Assembly (NCBI RefSeq): GCF_000002995.4
Contig: NW_025062479.1
Span: forward strand, 6,751,221-6,815,220
Direction of reading: 5' to 3'
Length of the DNA: 64,000 bases
Source of the DNA: Brugia malayi
Lineage: Eukaryota; Nematoda; Chromadorea; Rhabditida; Onchocercidae
Shown piece by piece: positions 25,433 to 38,449 of this stretch. The translations under genes and the position numbers were made by a program. Position 1 is the stretch's first letter. Each line of letters begins with the position of its first letter. The notes under the pieces are model-generated. The model was given only the letters and a program-made list of their open reading frames with translations. It did no database searches and had not been told where the DNA came from.

Positions 25433-28080
25433 CTAAATACAACACCAGCTTTTCTGTTTCTTTTGCAAGCTCATATCAAGTTTCAGTATATCCACCATTT
25501 GCTGATCCTCACGCTCTTGCAACTTCCTAAAAAAGAAAAAGCTGTATAAGGAAAAAGAGTGGAATTGCATCTAATAAGCTAATTCAAATATTACTCAAGC
25601 ACCACTGCATCAGTTCAGCTTGAAAATTCCATAATATGCTTCATCTTATCGTTTTGAAATGATCCATATCAGAACAATATTTGCGCAGTTTGAGTCCCGA
25701 ATTTTTCAGGCTAAACATTTTCTTCCTTCCACCTCCTAATCCGATTGTCTGCTCACGTTTTTTTCATGATGATAATGCTTGGTAGTTCGAACGAATAAAG
25801 AATTCAGATGAAAATAACAAAAAAAGAAAATTACATGGCGACAGCCCTCATGCAATCGTTGACACCAAAACCATTAAAAGCACTCGTTTCAAAAAACAAC
25901 ATACCAAATTCCTGAAAAGAAATTCTAGAAATCTAGCAAATATTTCTAAATTAGTTATTTGAGGGATACCATCATCAAATACCAAGACAGATAAAAATCC
26001 TTGCCTCAGCAAGCTTCTTGCCATATTTATAAGTAAGCACTCTGGCCTGATCATTTGCAAATAAGTCAATCTGTAAATTTTACACTTAAATAGTTGGAAG
26101 AGATTTTATACCCAACTGTAAATTGGTACCATTGGTATCTTGGCCTACGCCGAAGGAAAAAGGAAATAGGATTGAAAAAAAAATATCAATTTTAAGCACA
26201 GATTGTATGGTAAAATTAAAGGAACGAAACCATCATTAGTCCAGCGCTGCTTTTTACAAGAAAACATCAGCTGTTATGCAATTCCAACGTTTAAGATATT
26301 GAATTAATGAATTAATACCTTGTTTCCGACCAGACACATTACACAACTTTCGTCTACACCAGCTTTCATTGAATTAATCCAATTTCTAACATTTAAAAAT
26401 GACCGCTCTGAGGTTACATCATACATTAATATGATACCATCCGCTTTTCGAAAATATTGTTCTGTTATACTTCGAAATCTACAGTAAATTCCGCGTTAAT
26501 GGTATATCAGCACATAAGAAAATCATATAGCAATATTGAGTAAAAAATGAGTCAGAGATTAACAACTCTAAAGCTGAATTTAACATATCTTAAATGATTT
26601 AACACAGAAAATGAATCTCAAAATATAGAAAAATCAGTTCTTTTCCATAATGAAACAATATATGCACAAAGCATAACGAAAGCTGAATATCAGGACACGT
26701 TAATATTACTTGCAGATAAATCCAGAAATAAAAACCTTTCTTGCCCAGCGGTATCCCATAATTGTACAGCAACAACACGGTTACACAGACGGATTGTTTT
26801 AACAGTAAAGTCAACTCCTATAGTGGCATTAAAAAGAAGTTTGAATCGATTGTGACAAAACCGACTCAGGAAACAAGTCTTACCAACAGCCGAATCGCCC
26901 AAAAAAACCACTTTAAAAATTCGATCTGGTAAAAAATCTGGTCGTGGCTGAAATTCATTTAAAAAAAGCTACTCCTTTCAAGCATATTTCCAAACAGAAG
27001 GTATGCAAGAAAAAAGTATATTAAAAATTCATATATACGAATTTTAAAAACACATATTAGATATTTGCATATGTTCGGGAAAGCTTTATGTAGTGCTTTA
27101 AAGAAAAATTAAAGAGATCTGCTCACTTAGCCTAAAACATCTAAACATGAATTTAGTGCCCATAAATCATATGTTAGCTGCAGATGCGCATTTAAGTTTT
27201 GAATTTATTTCTGATAAATGATACTTGAAATTGATTCAGCTTTTGTTTAAATTGCTAAAGCTTACCATAGATGGTGGTTCCACTTTATTTATTATTCCAC
27301 ACTCGCGTAATTCCTGCAAATAACCTTGTTAATTGCAATGAATTGTTCAATTAGTTAAGTCATTTAAATATAAAAATTTCAATTGTATCAGTTTCTATAG
27401 AGAACTTTCGGAAGCAATTTCACTGACATGACTAAGAACTCTTTGATATAATTTTTCTGTCTTCAAAAAACCTTTACTTTTTTAACCATCCATCCCTTTG
27501 CTTCACAAAAATCGCTTCAGTTTTTAATTTATTAGTTCGTTTGTGCACAACATGTAAAACTAACAAAATTTCACAGTCTTAAGTTGGAATAACGAAGTAT
27601 TAAAATTTAAAGTGAAAGCATTTCACTTTCTTGTTCTCTACTTGTATCTTTCCGACAACAAAAGAATTTATGCAAGTAGCATAAGACGATAAGCTCCAAC
27701 TTGTAAACCTATTGCTTATTATTTAATTATTAGCCAAAGAATAAATAAAAAAAAGCCAACATCAGCTAGTGGTCGAGATTCGAGTGATAACTTCACATCC
27801 GAAAAATATGAGCATTTGTACAAATTCAGTTGACTCGTCGTTTCCTGACTAATCCTTCTTAAATCATTCACCTATAATTCAACTTAGCATCTTAAAGCTG
27901 CAGTATAAGACAGCAAAATTGGTCTTTTCCTTCCATGAGTCACCAAAAAGTTTCTTGTCTTATCGGATAAATACTCAAACGCTTCATTGTTATTTTTTCA
28001 CTTTTAAGCACCCAAAAAGGAAACTTATGAGATTAAAACCACTCCATTTTGTATCATTTTCATCATTAAATACTGAATTG

Positions 28081-28112
<32 letters not shown>

Positions 28113-31100
28113 AAAGGAAGAAAACACTAATGGGACTTTTAGCAATCTGTTTTTCAAAATTTTAAAAGAAAAAAGAAATAAAATCAACTTTCGGATGCCA
28201 CTACTTTTAAATTAAAAATAACCAAATAAAAAAAGAAAAAGGACTGGTCAGATAAATAAATATCGTCAAATGCAGCATGAAAGAATCATATTTTCGTCAG
28301 TTTAAAGATATTAAAAAACTGAAAGTACCTTCCTGAGTTATCAACTTGTTTAAAAAATGTTCCTGATGACTTTTCATTCGAAACATCGATTAATATAAAA
28401 CGTACCTTGAAATCTTGTTTTAATTCCATTATTGATTGTTTTGGGGAATTAAAAGTCGATGGACCGCTGTCATATACGGCAAATGGATATTCGATCACTA
28501 CTGATTCTCTGCAATGGATTTATTTATTCTCAAGTAATGAGTGAATTAAAAGTTTAACCTTCCAAATAAATTTTATTGTGGCCTACAATTTATTATCATT
28601 TTGATCTGAAACTGTAAATATCAATGAAGAAATTCATTAGATTTATTGATTGCTGAACAAATTTTTAGACTGGTTAGCATAGTTATTTCAAAAAAGTAAA
28701 AAAGAAAGATCCATGAAATTTTTGAAAATTTTCAGCATATTTTAGACAACAAAATTGTTCATGAACTAAAATTTTTAAAAATTTTTCCAATTTTGGTTAC
28801 ATCGAATGTACTGCACTGATCTCCTGTATCAGCGATGCAGGATAAATCTACAGAATTATTTTCTACATCATATATTATTAGGAATGCATAACTTATTTTT
28901 GAAAAAGTATAAATAACTTTGAGATGAATATCATATGCCGACAAATATCATGGAAGCGGAACTACTTTTTTACAATTATAATGACAGCTGGTAGAAAAAT
29001 ATTCTTTTGAGGTTTTCTGTTCAGTTGAGTTACTATACAATTTTTTTTTTGCAAAAAAAATATAATACTAAAGGAAATAAAGACAAACGCACTGTTCGCT
29101 GTTAAAAAATGTCAATCTAACACTTATCTAATTGACTGTCAAAAGCAAGATTAAGTTAGCACCACTAAAAAATACATTTTTTTACCCCCTTTGAAATTCC
29201 TGGAGTCTTCAAGAAATACAAAAGATAACAAAATAAAGAAAAATAAGTAGAACTAAAAAGAAATGTTTAGTTAGATATCAGTAGTATTAGATATCTCCTC
29301 ATTAAATTGATTTTTCGGATACAATAAATCATATAATTTCATATAAGTGAAATATGTTTTATGGATAATAATTGAAATATACGAATAAAAGAAGTGAAAC
29401 AATAATAATCGAAAAAAAAAGTATGTACATAAGAAACTTTGATAAAAAAAACAACAAACATCGCCTGAAGAATTGTTTCACTGTCGCCTATTCCGATTAC
29501 TGCAGCTGACAGTTCGTCTTCTAATGAGCCAGTAAAATCATTAATTCGCCGATGTTGTAAATGTTGATGACGCTGCTGCTTTTGTTCCTCACAACGTCGA
29601 TTGTAGTATTGATATTGTTGTTCAGTAATTCCGGACAGATCCTTATTCTGAAATGCCTTGTCCAGTCCCATAAGAATTCCAGTAGAAATCGATTTCCCTG
29701 GAGCTGTTGTTGAATCCACTGCTTTCTGATCAGAATCCATCATATTTCTGCTCATTTCTTTCGTTTTCATTTTCTGCTCATTTTCACTCATTATTTTCCC
29801 ATTACTTTCTTCTAATACTTGATCATTTTTTGTTAAATTGATCTCTTCCTTTGTTTCCTGAAATGATTTACATCAGTTAATTGATCGGTTATGTCAGTGA
29901 AAGCTCCTTTATTTTGAACTTAACAATTAATGACAGCTTAACTGATGAATAACTATAATTGAATGTTTTAAAGCACTTCGAAGAATCGAGACAAGTTGTG
30001 TGAGCTTTACTTTGCACAGATTAAGTGCACAGTTCTAATTTGCTGATGGATTCTTTATGTGTTTCTTAACTTTGCACAAACCATCGTAATATTATTTCGA
30101 AAACAAAGTAGGAAGGCAAAACTCAATTATTCAATTGATAAGCTCTGCCATCTAATCTCAAATGAAGCAGTTACGAGCGGACCGAGATTTTGGTAACTAT
30201 TTCCTTATATGTTACACTTCTAACCAAAAAATCGTAGAAAAGTTTCCAAATTTTTTCTGAATTTACAAAAGCTTTGTTTCTGTTTCTCTCTTTGGGAAGC
30301 AAACTACTATGATAATATGTTTAAATGTTGTGAAAATTGCTGATGCACCTGCATCTATCAGTGGAACGAATACATGAACAAGAACAAGGAAGCCACCCTA
30401 ATTCTTTTGAGAAACTTAGAAGCTGGGAACCAAAAATTTTTCGAATAATGCAAGTCCCAGCCTTTAAGATCTCGTTTTACCTACATAGTAGTAGGCCATT
30501 CATTAAACAAGAAAACCTTTTAAAATGTTCCTTAAATTATGAATCGAGAACATACTATTTTCCAAATAAGATTATTTGCCGATGATATTTCGTCATTCTA
30601 AATTGTGAAAACAAGCAGTTATAAGCAAGTGATAAAGGGAATGAAAAGTGTTCATGATATTTTGAATATTAGAGTTAGATTTTCTGCTTTTTTAAATTAT
30701 GGTACATTTCGGCAAAAATTTCAGTGACACTTTTTTAAGATTCATCACTTCATAGCAGCAAAACCATCACTTTAACTCGATAATTTTACTGCACAAAAAA
30801 AATCACTCTTGAAAATATAATAGCTATGATTTGTTCATTTACAAACCTTATAAATTTATCATTTAAATATCTAGTAACCCTTAGCTAATTAATTTATATA
30901 CTGAGGAAATGAAAAACATATCTTTGTTTTTATTAACTGCGAATCACTGAAGGCAGTTCGCAGAAGCATGGGTTCTGCAATATATGTGTATGTGATATCC
31001 ACACTGTTCTTATTAAAAAAAATGAAAGACCAACGAACATCTAAAAATATAGCATTATTTGATGAAAATTTGAATAGCTCATTCATCAGCACATTAATGC

Positions 31101-31556
31101 TATCTGAAGATAAAGTAAACTTACTGATGTTATTAATGAACTGATTTTCAGTAATGTAATTGGTTTTAAAAATATCTGCATTGTCAAAAAACAGTTCCAG
31201 TTGTCGCTGTGATATACTTGGTATCATTCCATTAATACGAGCCAAATCCATTTTTACCACAAATCCCTTCCCGTTATGATCGCATAATGAAAACATTTCT
31301 CGGGCCTGTTAATATCTTAAAGTTTTATTAGTAGAGAAATCTTGAATTAACAATTACCCCACAGGGAAAACAAAGTTTTTTTATGAATGATTTCAAAATT
31401 CTTACGTGTGTCATTGAAGATCAATCTGTAACGAAAAAATTTCAGGATTTACAGTAATAATTCAACCTGTTCTGTAAGCAAAACATCTCCATTTTGGAGC
31501 ACTAGCGAAGAAGGAGATGATTCTTCATTTTCTTCTAGAAAAATATCTACCATCAT
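25433..31556 (-). CDS. rsef-1: EF-hand/coiled-coil Rab GTPase, RASEF (Rab45) type
   Basis: Eleven exons: 31556-31467, 31305-31039, 29857-29460, 29206-29186, 28508-28406, 27313-27266, 26947-26736, 26478-26319, 26070-26005, 25911-25835, 25526-25433, totalling 511 residues. N-terminal EF-hand pair (about 30-110): the first loop DHNGKGFVVKMD and the second loop both lack several calcium ligands. A Gln/Glu-rich segment with YYNRRCEEQKQQ follows and is probably coiled coil. The C-terminal Rab domain has GDSAVGKTC (G1), the ATIGVDF Thr (G2), WDTAGQERF (G3), NKID (G4) and ETSA (G5). It ends in SWCCI, a cysteine motif for prenylation. The same domain order is found in vertebrate RASEF and CRACR2A, large Rabs used in vesicle transport. 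TAACAG 9-14 bases before the ATG may accept a spliced leader. Unusual points are a GC-AG intron after 26005 and a 21-base exon at 29206-29186; phase requires both. Exon 3/4 joining is the least certain part. The protein is shorter than human RASEF (740). Confidence 0.88.
28081..28110. repeat. A30 homopolymer in RASEF-type gene intron
   Basis: An uninterrupted run of about 30 A on the plus strand (T on the gene strand). It lies in the intron between exons at 28406 and 27313, so it is not an acceptor tract. There is no sign of a retroposed gene next to it. Confidence 0.85.
30057..30199 (+). repeat. 143-base direct repeat, copy 1 (in RASEF-type gene intron 2)
   Basis: Identical to 32266-32408 except for one base (A at 30154, G at 32363). 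It starts ATGTGTTTCTTAAC and ends TTTTGGTAACTA. It lies in the 1.18 kb intron between exons 31305-31039 and 29857-29460. It has no inverted-repeat ends or visible coding capacity. Confidence 0.95.
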
Positions 31557-34500
31557 TGTGATGCTGTTAGTGTATCCAACACTTCAATAAAAATCAGCCT
31601 ACGTTTCTTCTTGTTCCTCGGTTGTGCACTGAGACTAAAAGTACTAATTTGAATATTACGGCCTATCACAATGATTCATACTTTAGTCTCTTGAAAAAAA
31701 TCTGAGGGCTTTGAATATTATCGCAGTGCAATTTTTGCCAAAGCTGATCCTGCTTAAATTAAGAATATAACAAGGACGAGAATCACTAACATAAGTCTTA
31801 TCGAAATAACCAAAAAAAAGTATGAAACTGAGGGACGAGCATATAATATTATATCATAACAAGAAGCCATCTTTGATAAAGGTAATACTATCTCAGTTGA
31901 CAAATAGTTTGCAGAAGCCTGGGAGGTACTGAAAGTTGTTTACGAATTGCTTTCGTGTTCACAGCTGTATAGCTCTTTCTGTCCTTAAATAAAATTCCAC
32001 AAACCAAATAGCATAAAAAGCAAAAGCATCAAATGATATGGCTCAGGCATGAATAATATTGATTTGAATTTTTAACAGTTTTACGGTTTTATAGAAGCTC
32101 CTATTTATATGCAAAATGCACTATTTTCAGTGAAGCATGTGATCTTTTTGCAGTATGGTGTCATTTTTACACAGATGTAATTGAACCATGTTTTTTTTCT
32201 CATCATGAATGCTTCCGCCCAAAGAAAAATAAAGCTTAAAAATCATAGTTTGGGTGGCCAGAAAAATGTGTTTCTTAACTTTGCACAAACCATCGTAATA
32301 TTATTTCGAAAACAAAGTAGGAAGGCAAAACTCAATTATTCAATTGATAAGCTCTGCCATCTGATCTCAAATGAAGCAGTTACGAGCGGACCGAGATTTT
32401 GGTAACTAAGTTTGTCACCACAATTTATATGATTTTACATTACATACAATTTGTTCAGAATTTTGATCTATCAGTTTGGTTTGGAATTTGCGAACTTGCG
32501 TTGTTAGGATTTACAGCTTAAAAGTGCTTTTAACTCCTTTGTCATGGACAAGCTCAGGAAGTAAGCTGGTTGTTTATAACCATTTAATTTTAATTGTATC
32601 ATTAGTTCATTTGTTATCTATGTTTGGTAATGTCAGAAGGAATGCTAAAATTCTCCGATACAATTAATTAGATGTTAACTTCCATTTTATATTATGCTAT
32701 CCATAGTGATAAGTAGTAATAAGCAGTGAACCTTTGTCTTTGCTTGATACCAAAAATAAGGCCGCACAGGAAAACATGGCTTATGAATATGAATAACATT
32801 AATTATGATCAGCAGAATGGTTAATTATGAATGTAATTAACAACTATGTTATAAGACTACCTGCTTTTTACATAGATTCTAATGTCAAATCGAGAACAGA
32901 ACTTTAAAATTCTGGAAATTCGAAATTTGGAGGAATAATGTGGTCCTAGTGCTACTGAGAAGAAAAAAAGACTGCAATGTTGCGTATTCGCTAATGATGT
33001 TTTGATCGCTCAGAAGCAAAAGATTCAAGCAACGTTTGTCGCGGATTTTAACATCGCGAAGCACTAAATAAATGTTAACAATGCTTAATATAGCAATCCA
33101 TTGATGTCTTTTACTATTCATCGTAATGGTTTAATTGACTTTTGATCTTATACCAATTCATATACTATGAGCATCTATCATGTAATGTCTATTACAACTC
33201 ATAGCAGCCATTTATCATAATGCCTAGACAAACCATTGTACTCTCTTTCGTGATATCCATTTTTAAACCTATTGTTAAAGTTACTTACTATCATTCTTTG
33301 TACAAAAATGGCTAATTATAAACATTCCCACATTTTAACACATATAATGTAAGATAACTGCTATATAAGGATCACCCTTGTTAAAACATTTAGTATATGT
33401 GTAATTATCGCAAGGACCGACGATTCCAATTTCAATTGTTCTCTATCAACGTTTTGTCCCATTACTTCTGCTAATAAAGAACTTGGATTATATTTCTGTT
33501 ACCTCACGCATTTACATTTACATACAAGACAATCTCCCTGCGATCGAACACCTCTCCCAATATTATTAATTAAACAATCAAAACCTTCCACGACAACGTT
33601 AGACTATGAAAGTCAGTCACAATCATTTATAAATTCAGCGCCACTGGTGCTAATGTCACCACAGCATTGCATTATTATGTTGTTCATTGTATCATCATTT
33701 TATCCAGTGCTTCCCATATACCTTGCTTTATCCCTTTTTAATGTTCTGTCCATTGTAGACATTGTTGTTGATTAAAACTCCCTTATGTGACATGCATATT
33801 CTATTTTAATCAAATCTATAGGCAGCAATGCATAAGTTTGAACATATATTGCTTATCAGTTATTTTACTGTATTATATTTTGAAAGCAGTTATTGACAAA
33901 CAAAAAAAAAATAAATTTATTAAGTTTCAGTGAGGTTTCAGATATATTATTTCATGCATTTCCTTTCTTTCAACATCCAAGAATGTAAATTCAAAAAAAA
34001 AAATGAGAGTCGCGTAATTTGAAGTTTTACTTTTGATTCTTCTTTTGCTTATTCAGAAAGCTGAAAACTAGGAAGTAGGTTTTGATCCTATATCGCTTTC
34101 GTAGAACAGTTCATTAATCTTAACTAATATCGTTTGGGGATTCAATTTTGCCTCACTTCACTGTCTCATATTTTGCTTCTTGGAATCAAGTATTTATTTA
34201 TCAATAATACTCATTTTCAGCTTCTTTATAATAAGATCTTACTTTATAACTGTTTCACAATACGTTAGTTGAAAATGTTTTTAAAAATGTTGGAGTTAAC
34301 AATGAGGATTAAATCAGAATTTTCAATAGATGATGGAAAACACAGTACAATTTGTCATCTTCATGCTTTTTCTTGTAGTGCCCGTTTTGTTTTCTCACTA
34401 GAAATAACTGCAGAGGGCAAAAAGGGCCAAAGCTGAAAGCGCCCATACATAAATTGTTTGAAGCAAATATTCTGATGGTGCTCTGATTGGCTGAGCAAGA

Positions 34501-37500
34501 AATTACCCGACCGAAGAAGCTTTGCCTTTTTAATCCTTTTCAATCCTGGAGACGCACGAACACCCCGCTGGGAAAGCGTTACCAGTCGGAAACGAAACCA
34601 CAAATTCTTTTCTTCCTTCTCTCTTCCGTTGATCCATTTCTTTCAAATTGGGTTTCTCGTTTGTCTACACTTTATATAGTCGCAATTTTGAAATTTGTGT
34701 ACTTGCATCATTAGTTTTTTATAGCGAAATACTTTGCTACCAATGTTTAGTGTAACTGATCTATCTTCAGGTATTCCAATTTCCGGAATGAAGTCAATTT
34801 TGGAAAAAATATGTTGTACAGATTTGAGACGATTTTGTTACGTTAGTATGGTGACAATCGATAGTATGACAGTTATCTGTTATGTCATTTTTTGGAACGT
34901 CCTTTGTTTAAAGGCCACAGCATATATCATCATTGAAAACACTGATTGTTCCTTTGGAAAGATAGCTAAATAATATCTACAGAAATTTGATACTATGGTT
35001 GAGTCTTCTTGAAAGACAAAATTAGTTCTTATGAGCTAGGAAGGTACTAATATCAGTAATATACTACAACTTCCACAGAGGTTACGCGTGGTACAGTAGG
35101 AAAAATATTGGAAAGCGGCTGCAGAAATTTCTAGATATACGATTTCCACTTTTTTGGGTTAGGCATCAATTTACAATTTAATTGCTCAACTAATAAAGTC
35201 AGGAAACTCCGAAAAAAATTATAATTACCGCTTGGTAACACTATAACTGAAATACCGAAATATTTTATCGAATTACAAGTTTTCACCAAATTTTGAGCAC
35301 AAAAATTATTGATGATTTCATGCAAATTATGACGACATCCGGATATCAGTTTAAAAGGCTTATGAAATCTGACGCATAAGGATGTGAAAATTTTGGTCAA
35401 AAAAAATGTTTGAATCGAATTTAGAGTAGCAAAATAAAATATCAATGACTCAAATGTGCTCTCTTCGGAATGTTATAACGTAATAACGAACAGTTGCTAG
35501 ATTTCAAATGAACAAGTCTTACTCTTTTTCTGATCATAGGATAATTGCTCCAAGTGCAACTCTGAAAGGCAAATACAAAATTAAAGAAGAATTTCAGGTA
35601 TTTTCACCAACTGTATTTCCACAAACGTTTTTTTTTATTGATATCGATTTTGAAGATCGTAAATATCTGAATTATCCATATTTGCTAGTTGTTTTTTTAT
35701 CCATATTATTCGTTTGTTAGTGCATATTTTAGGAAAAAGCAATAAATAAGTGCTAATAAACTAATATTTCACAAATTTCCTACAAAAGGCCCGAGTTTTC
35801 TTACTATCTCTCTAACAATTATACAAAAAATTTGATAATATGCAAGATCATATTTTATATATTTTAACGAAGATTCGGGTAGGAGCACTTTGCTAAGGAT
35901 TTTTATTTTTTGACATATGTGATCAAAAAATTCTATGACGAGATCGCTGTGTTTAAGTTTGGTAATTGGTAGAACGAATTGGGAGAAGAGGGAAAAATAG
36001 AGTAGGTAATTTCATTCGAGATAATTCGGAACTCTTGAGAAAGTCTTAATCGACTACAATCGCTTCACTGTGACAGTTCCTTGAATTTGCAGTTTGGATT
36101 ATTTATACTTTTATCACGTTTTTTTTTTTTTTTTTTTTTACAAAATAGGACATTATTTATATTGCATTTCTCGCCAACTTTTATTTGGTGGAAGAAAGAG
36201 AAAACTTCGTAGATTAGAATTAAGCCATACTGGTAGAAAATAAGAACTAATGATTTTTTTTGAAGTCCACCTCTGTTTTTATAATTGAATTGAATTTTCT
36301 TATTCTGTTCATTTGCATACGGGTTGTTTTTCTTCAAATTGAGAAATGCAATATTAAGAAAGCGGCTCAAGTACTCATCTATGAGTCAATAGCACTTTTT
36401 ATTAAATAATCATTCCAACTTCAGCTTCTTTTTTAATTCATTTTTTCCCAATTGATTTCAACCGCTTCAGTACTCTTTTTATTTCCTTCTTTCCGCTTCT
36501 TTCATTCCAGAAAGGCAACCCCATAATAAAAATAAAAGAAAAATGCATTTCATTTATAGTATTACTCCTCATTTTTTAATGTTTGCTAATAACGCCTTTT
36601 GTCGTGAATTTGAAATAACATTTGGTCAGAAGGATAGATGACTTGGGTTAGTTAAGTTCACTTGACTTACTTTAAGTTTGTAGGACTTGAATTGAACCCT
36701 GTGCTTCTTGTCTGCGAGCAAGATTGGCTCAAATATCATTTATTTTCTTTCAAAATAATAAATCGACACAATATACAATTGAATAATCGAAACAGTGGAG
36801 GAATGAATGTTACTATTGAGTAGGAGGATGAAAAAACTGTCAGAGATCGTTTCTTTTTTACTAATTAGAGAAGATTTTAAAGATGTAGGAAGTGGACTTA
36901 GCTTAGAGGATTAACATTTACAGTGAAGACAGATGTACATTTACTATTTGAGGTTTCCATAAAGAATTCATTGTTTCAAAAAGAATGGAGTATAACAAAG
37001 GAATAACGAATTGGTTCGTAGTAATGGATCATTAGCATTATTCTAAACACTTAGTGTGTAATAAATATTTTTCGGACACCTTTATTTTTTGTCAGTTTCA
37101 ACAGAACCAACATTTATATAACTTAGAAAAAAAAAAAAACGAGAAATTTAGGCAGAAAAATATTTCAAGCTTTGCAGAAGAAAATACTTCTCGTTTCTTT
37201 GAGACATTTTGAAGTTTGTACTCCAGGGACTTTATTTTTGTTTGAGATTTTTTGTAATCTTGAACAGCAAAGATATTTATCTACATCCTGATAGATTAAA
37301 TTCGCATTTTTAGATTAATTTAATTTCTTAGTGAATTATCTTCCTCAGATGAGCTCTTTCCAAAAAGTGCAATGACAAAAAGGTCATTGAGGCCATAACT
37401 CCTAAACCGTATAGCATAAACGCTGAAATGTTGACAACTCAAACTTCTTTCACACACGATTAAAAATATTAAACAAGTTTTTATCTTTTTTCTGATATTT

Positions 37501-38449
37501 CTATTTGAATATTTTGAGTTTGACTATCATTTACAAAATTATCATTTTAATCATTTACTTGGATCCTTAAAAAAATAAAACAGAGTGAAATACAAATGAA
37601 ACCACCGTGAATAACTTTTGAAACGCTTTCTTGACCATTCTGTGTACATTTCGCACATCTATATTCTCATGCAATACGTTGCTAAAGTTACACTTTGTTT
37701 TAGATCATTTTGATTCCTCCATCATTCCATCATTTTGTGATATTTTTATTTACAACGCTACTTTACCGCGTTATGTTCATGTTGTATTATATTATACTAG
37801 TAATTGATGTGATACGTTTAATTGAACTTTTTTCATAGATTTTAAAACATCAGCTAACATAAACATTGACATAATTGTTACTCACTAAATTGTGTGGAAA
37901 TTATGAAATATCATTAAATTATCACGCCAAACTTACGATATTTTCTAAATTTCTTTATTCGAATATGCTTTATTTCTCAACTCATGTGAAGGTTAAAACC
38001 CTAGTAAACTAGGACAACAGCATTCATTATTTTTTATTTGATATTCCCATAGAGAAAAAAGAGGAGTAAGGGAGTCATAATTACCGTGATCAGAAAGATA
38101 TGATCAACGCTCTGCTTTGAAAGGATTTTAGATAATAGTGCATTGTAAAGATTTATGATTGAGATATAAAATATTACCAGATCGTAGATTATTCTGCAAG
38201 AACTACAACAGGAATGTTTCATGAGCTCCATATTTTTAATTTTCATGAATTGTCCTTTGAACAAAAAAGCTGAAAAAATTTTTCTTTTTATTTTTAATAT
38301 ATATTGTTTAAAAGAACCCAGTTTATTGGGTTATAAATCACTGAAGACTTTGTAAACATTTTCACCTTGCCTTACTTACTTGTCTTACTCCCATCACTCC
38401 ATTTTTTTACATCAAAAAATCTGGATTTTAGTGTCAAATTTGCTAACCA
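31557..38449. other. Long divergent intergenic region between RASEF-type and aminopeptidase genes
   Basis: 6.9 kb separating two genes that read apart. No gene could be supported; open frames are short and AT-driven. It holds the second copy of the 143-base repeat (32266-32408). Around 34480-34630 there is a patch richer in G and C with an inverted CCAAT box (GATTGG, 34485-34490), which could be a promoter or an unrecognised short exon. TTTTAG ending at 38431 precedes the aminopeptidase ATG. Confidence 0.5.
32266..32408 (+). repeat. 143-base direct repeat, copy 2 (upstream of RASEF-type gene)
   Basis: Second copy of 30057-30199, in the same orientation, 2209 bases away and 142 of 143 identical. 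It lies about 710 bases upstream of the RASEF-type start codon. The two copies therefore flank its first two exons. Confidence 0.95.

Noticed and set aside
28081..28110. A30 tract as the tail of a retroposed gene
   Set aside because: No coding sequence or target-site duplication next to it. It is on the non-coding strand of an intron and matches other homopolymers in the window.
28810..28855. Possible exon of the RASEF-type gene (minus strand, after TTCTGTAG)
   Set aside because: It has a donor at GAT/GTAACC but its phases do not fit between the exons at 29460 and 28508; the 21-base microexon does.
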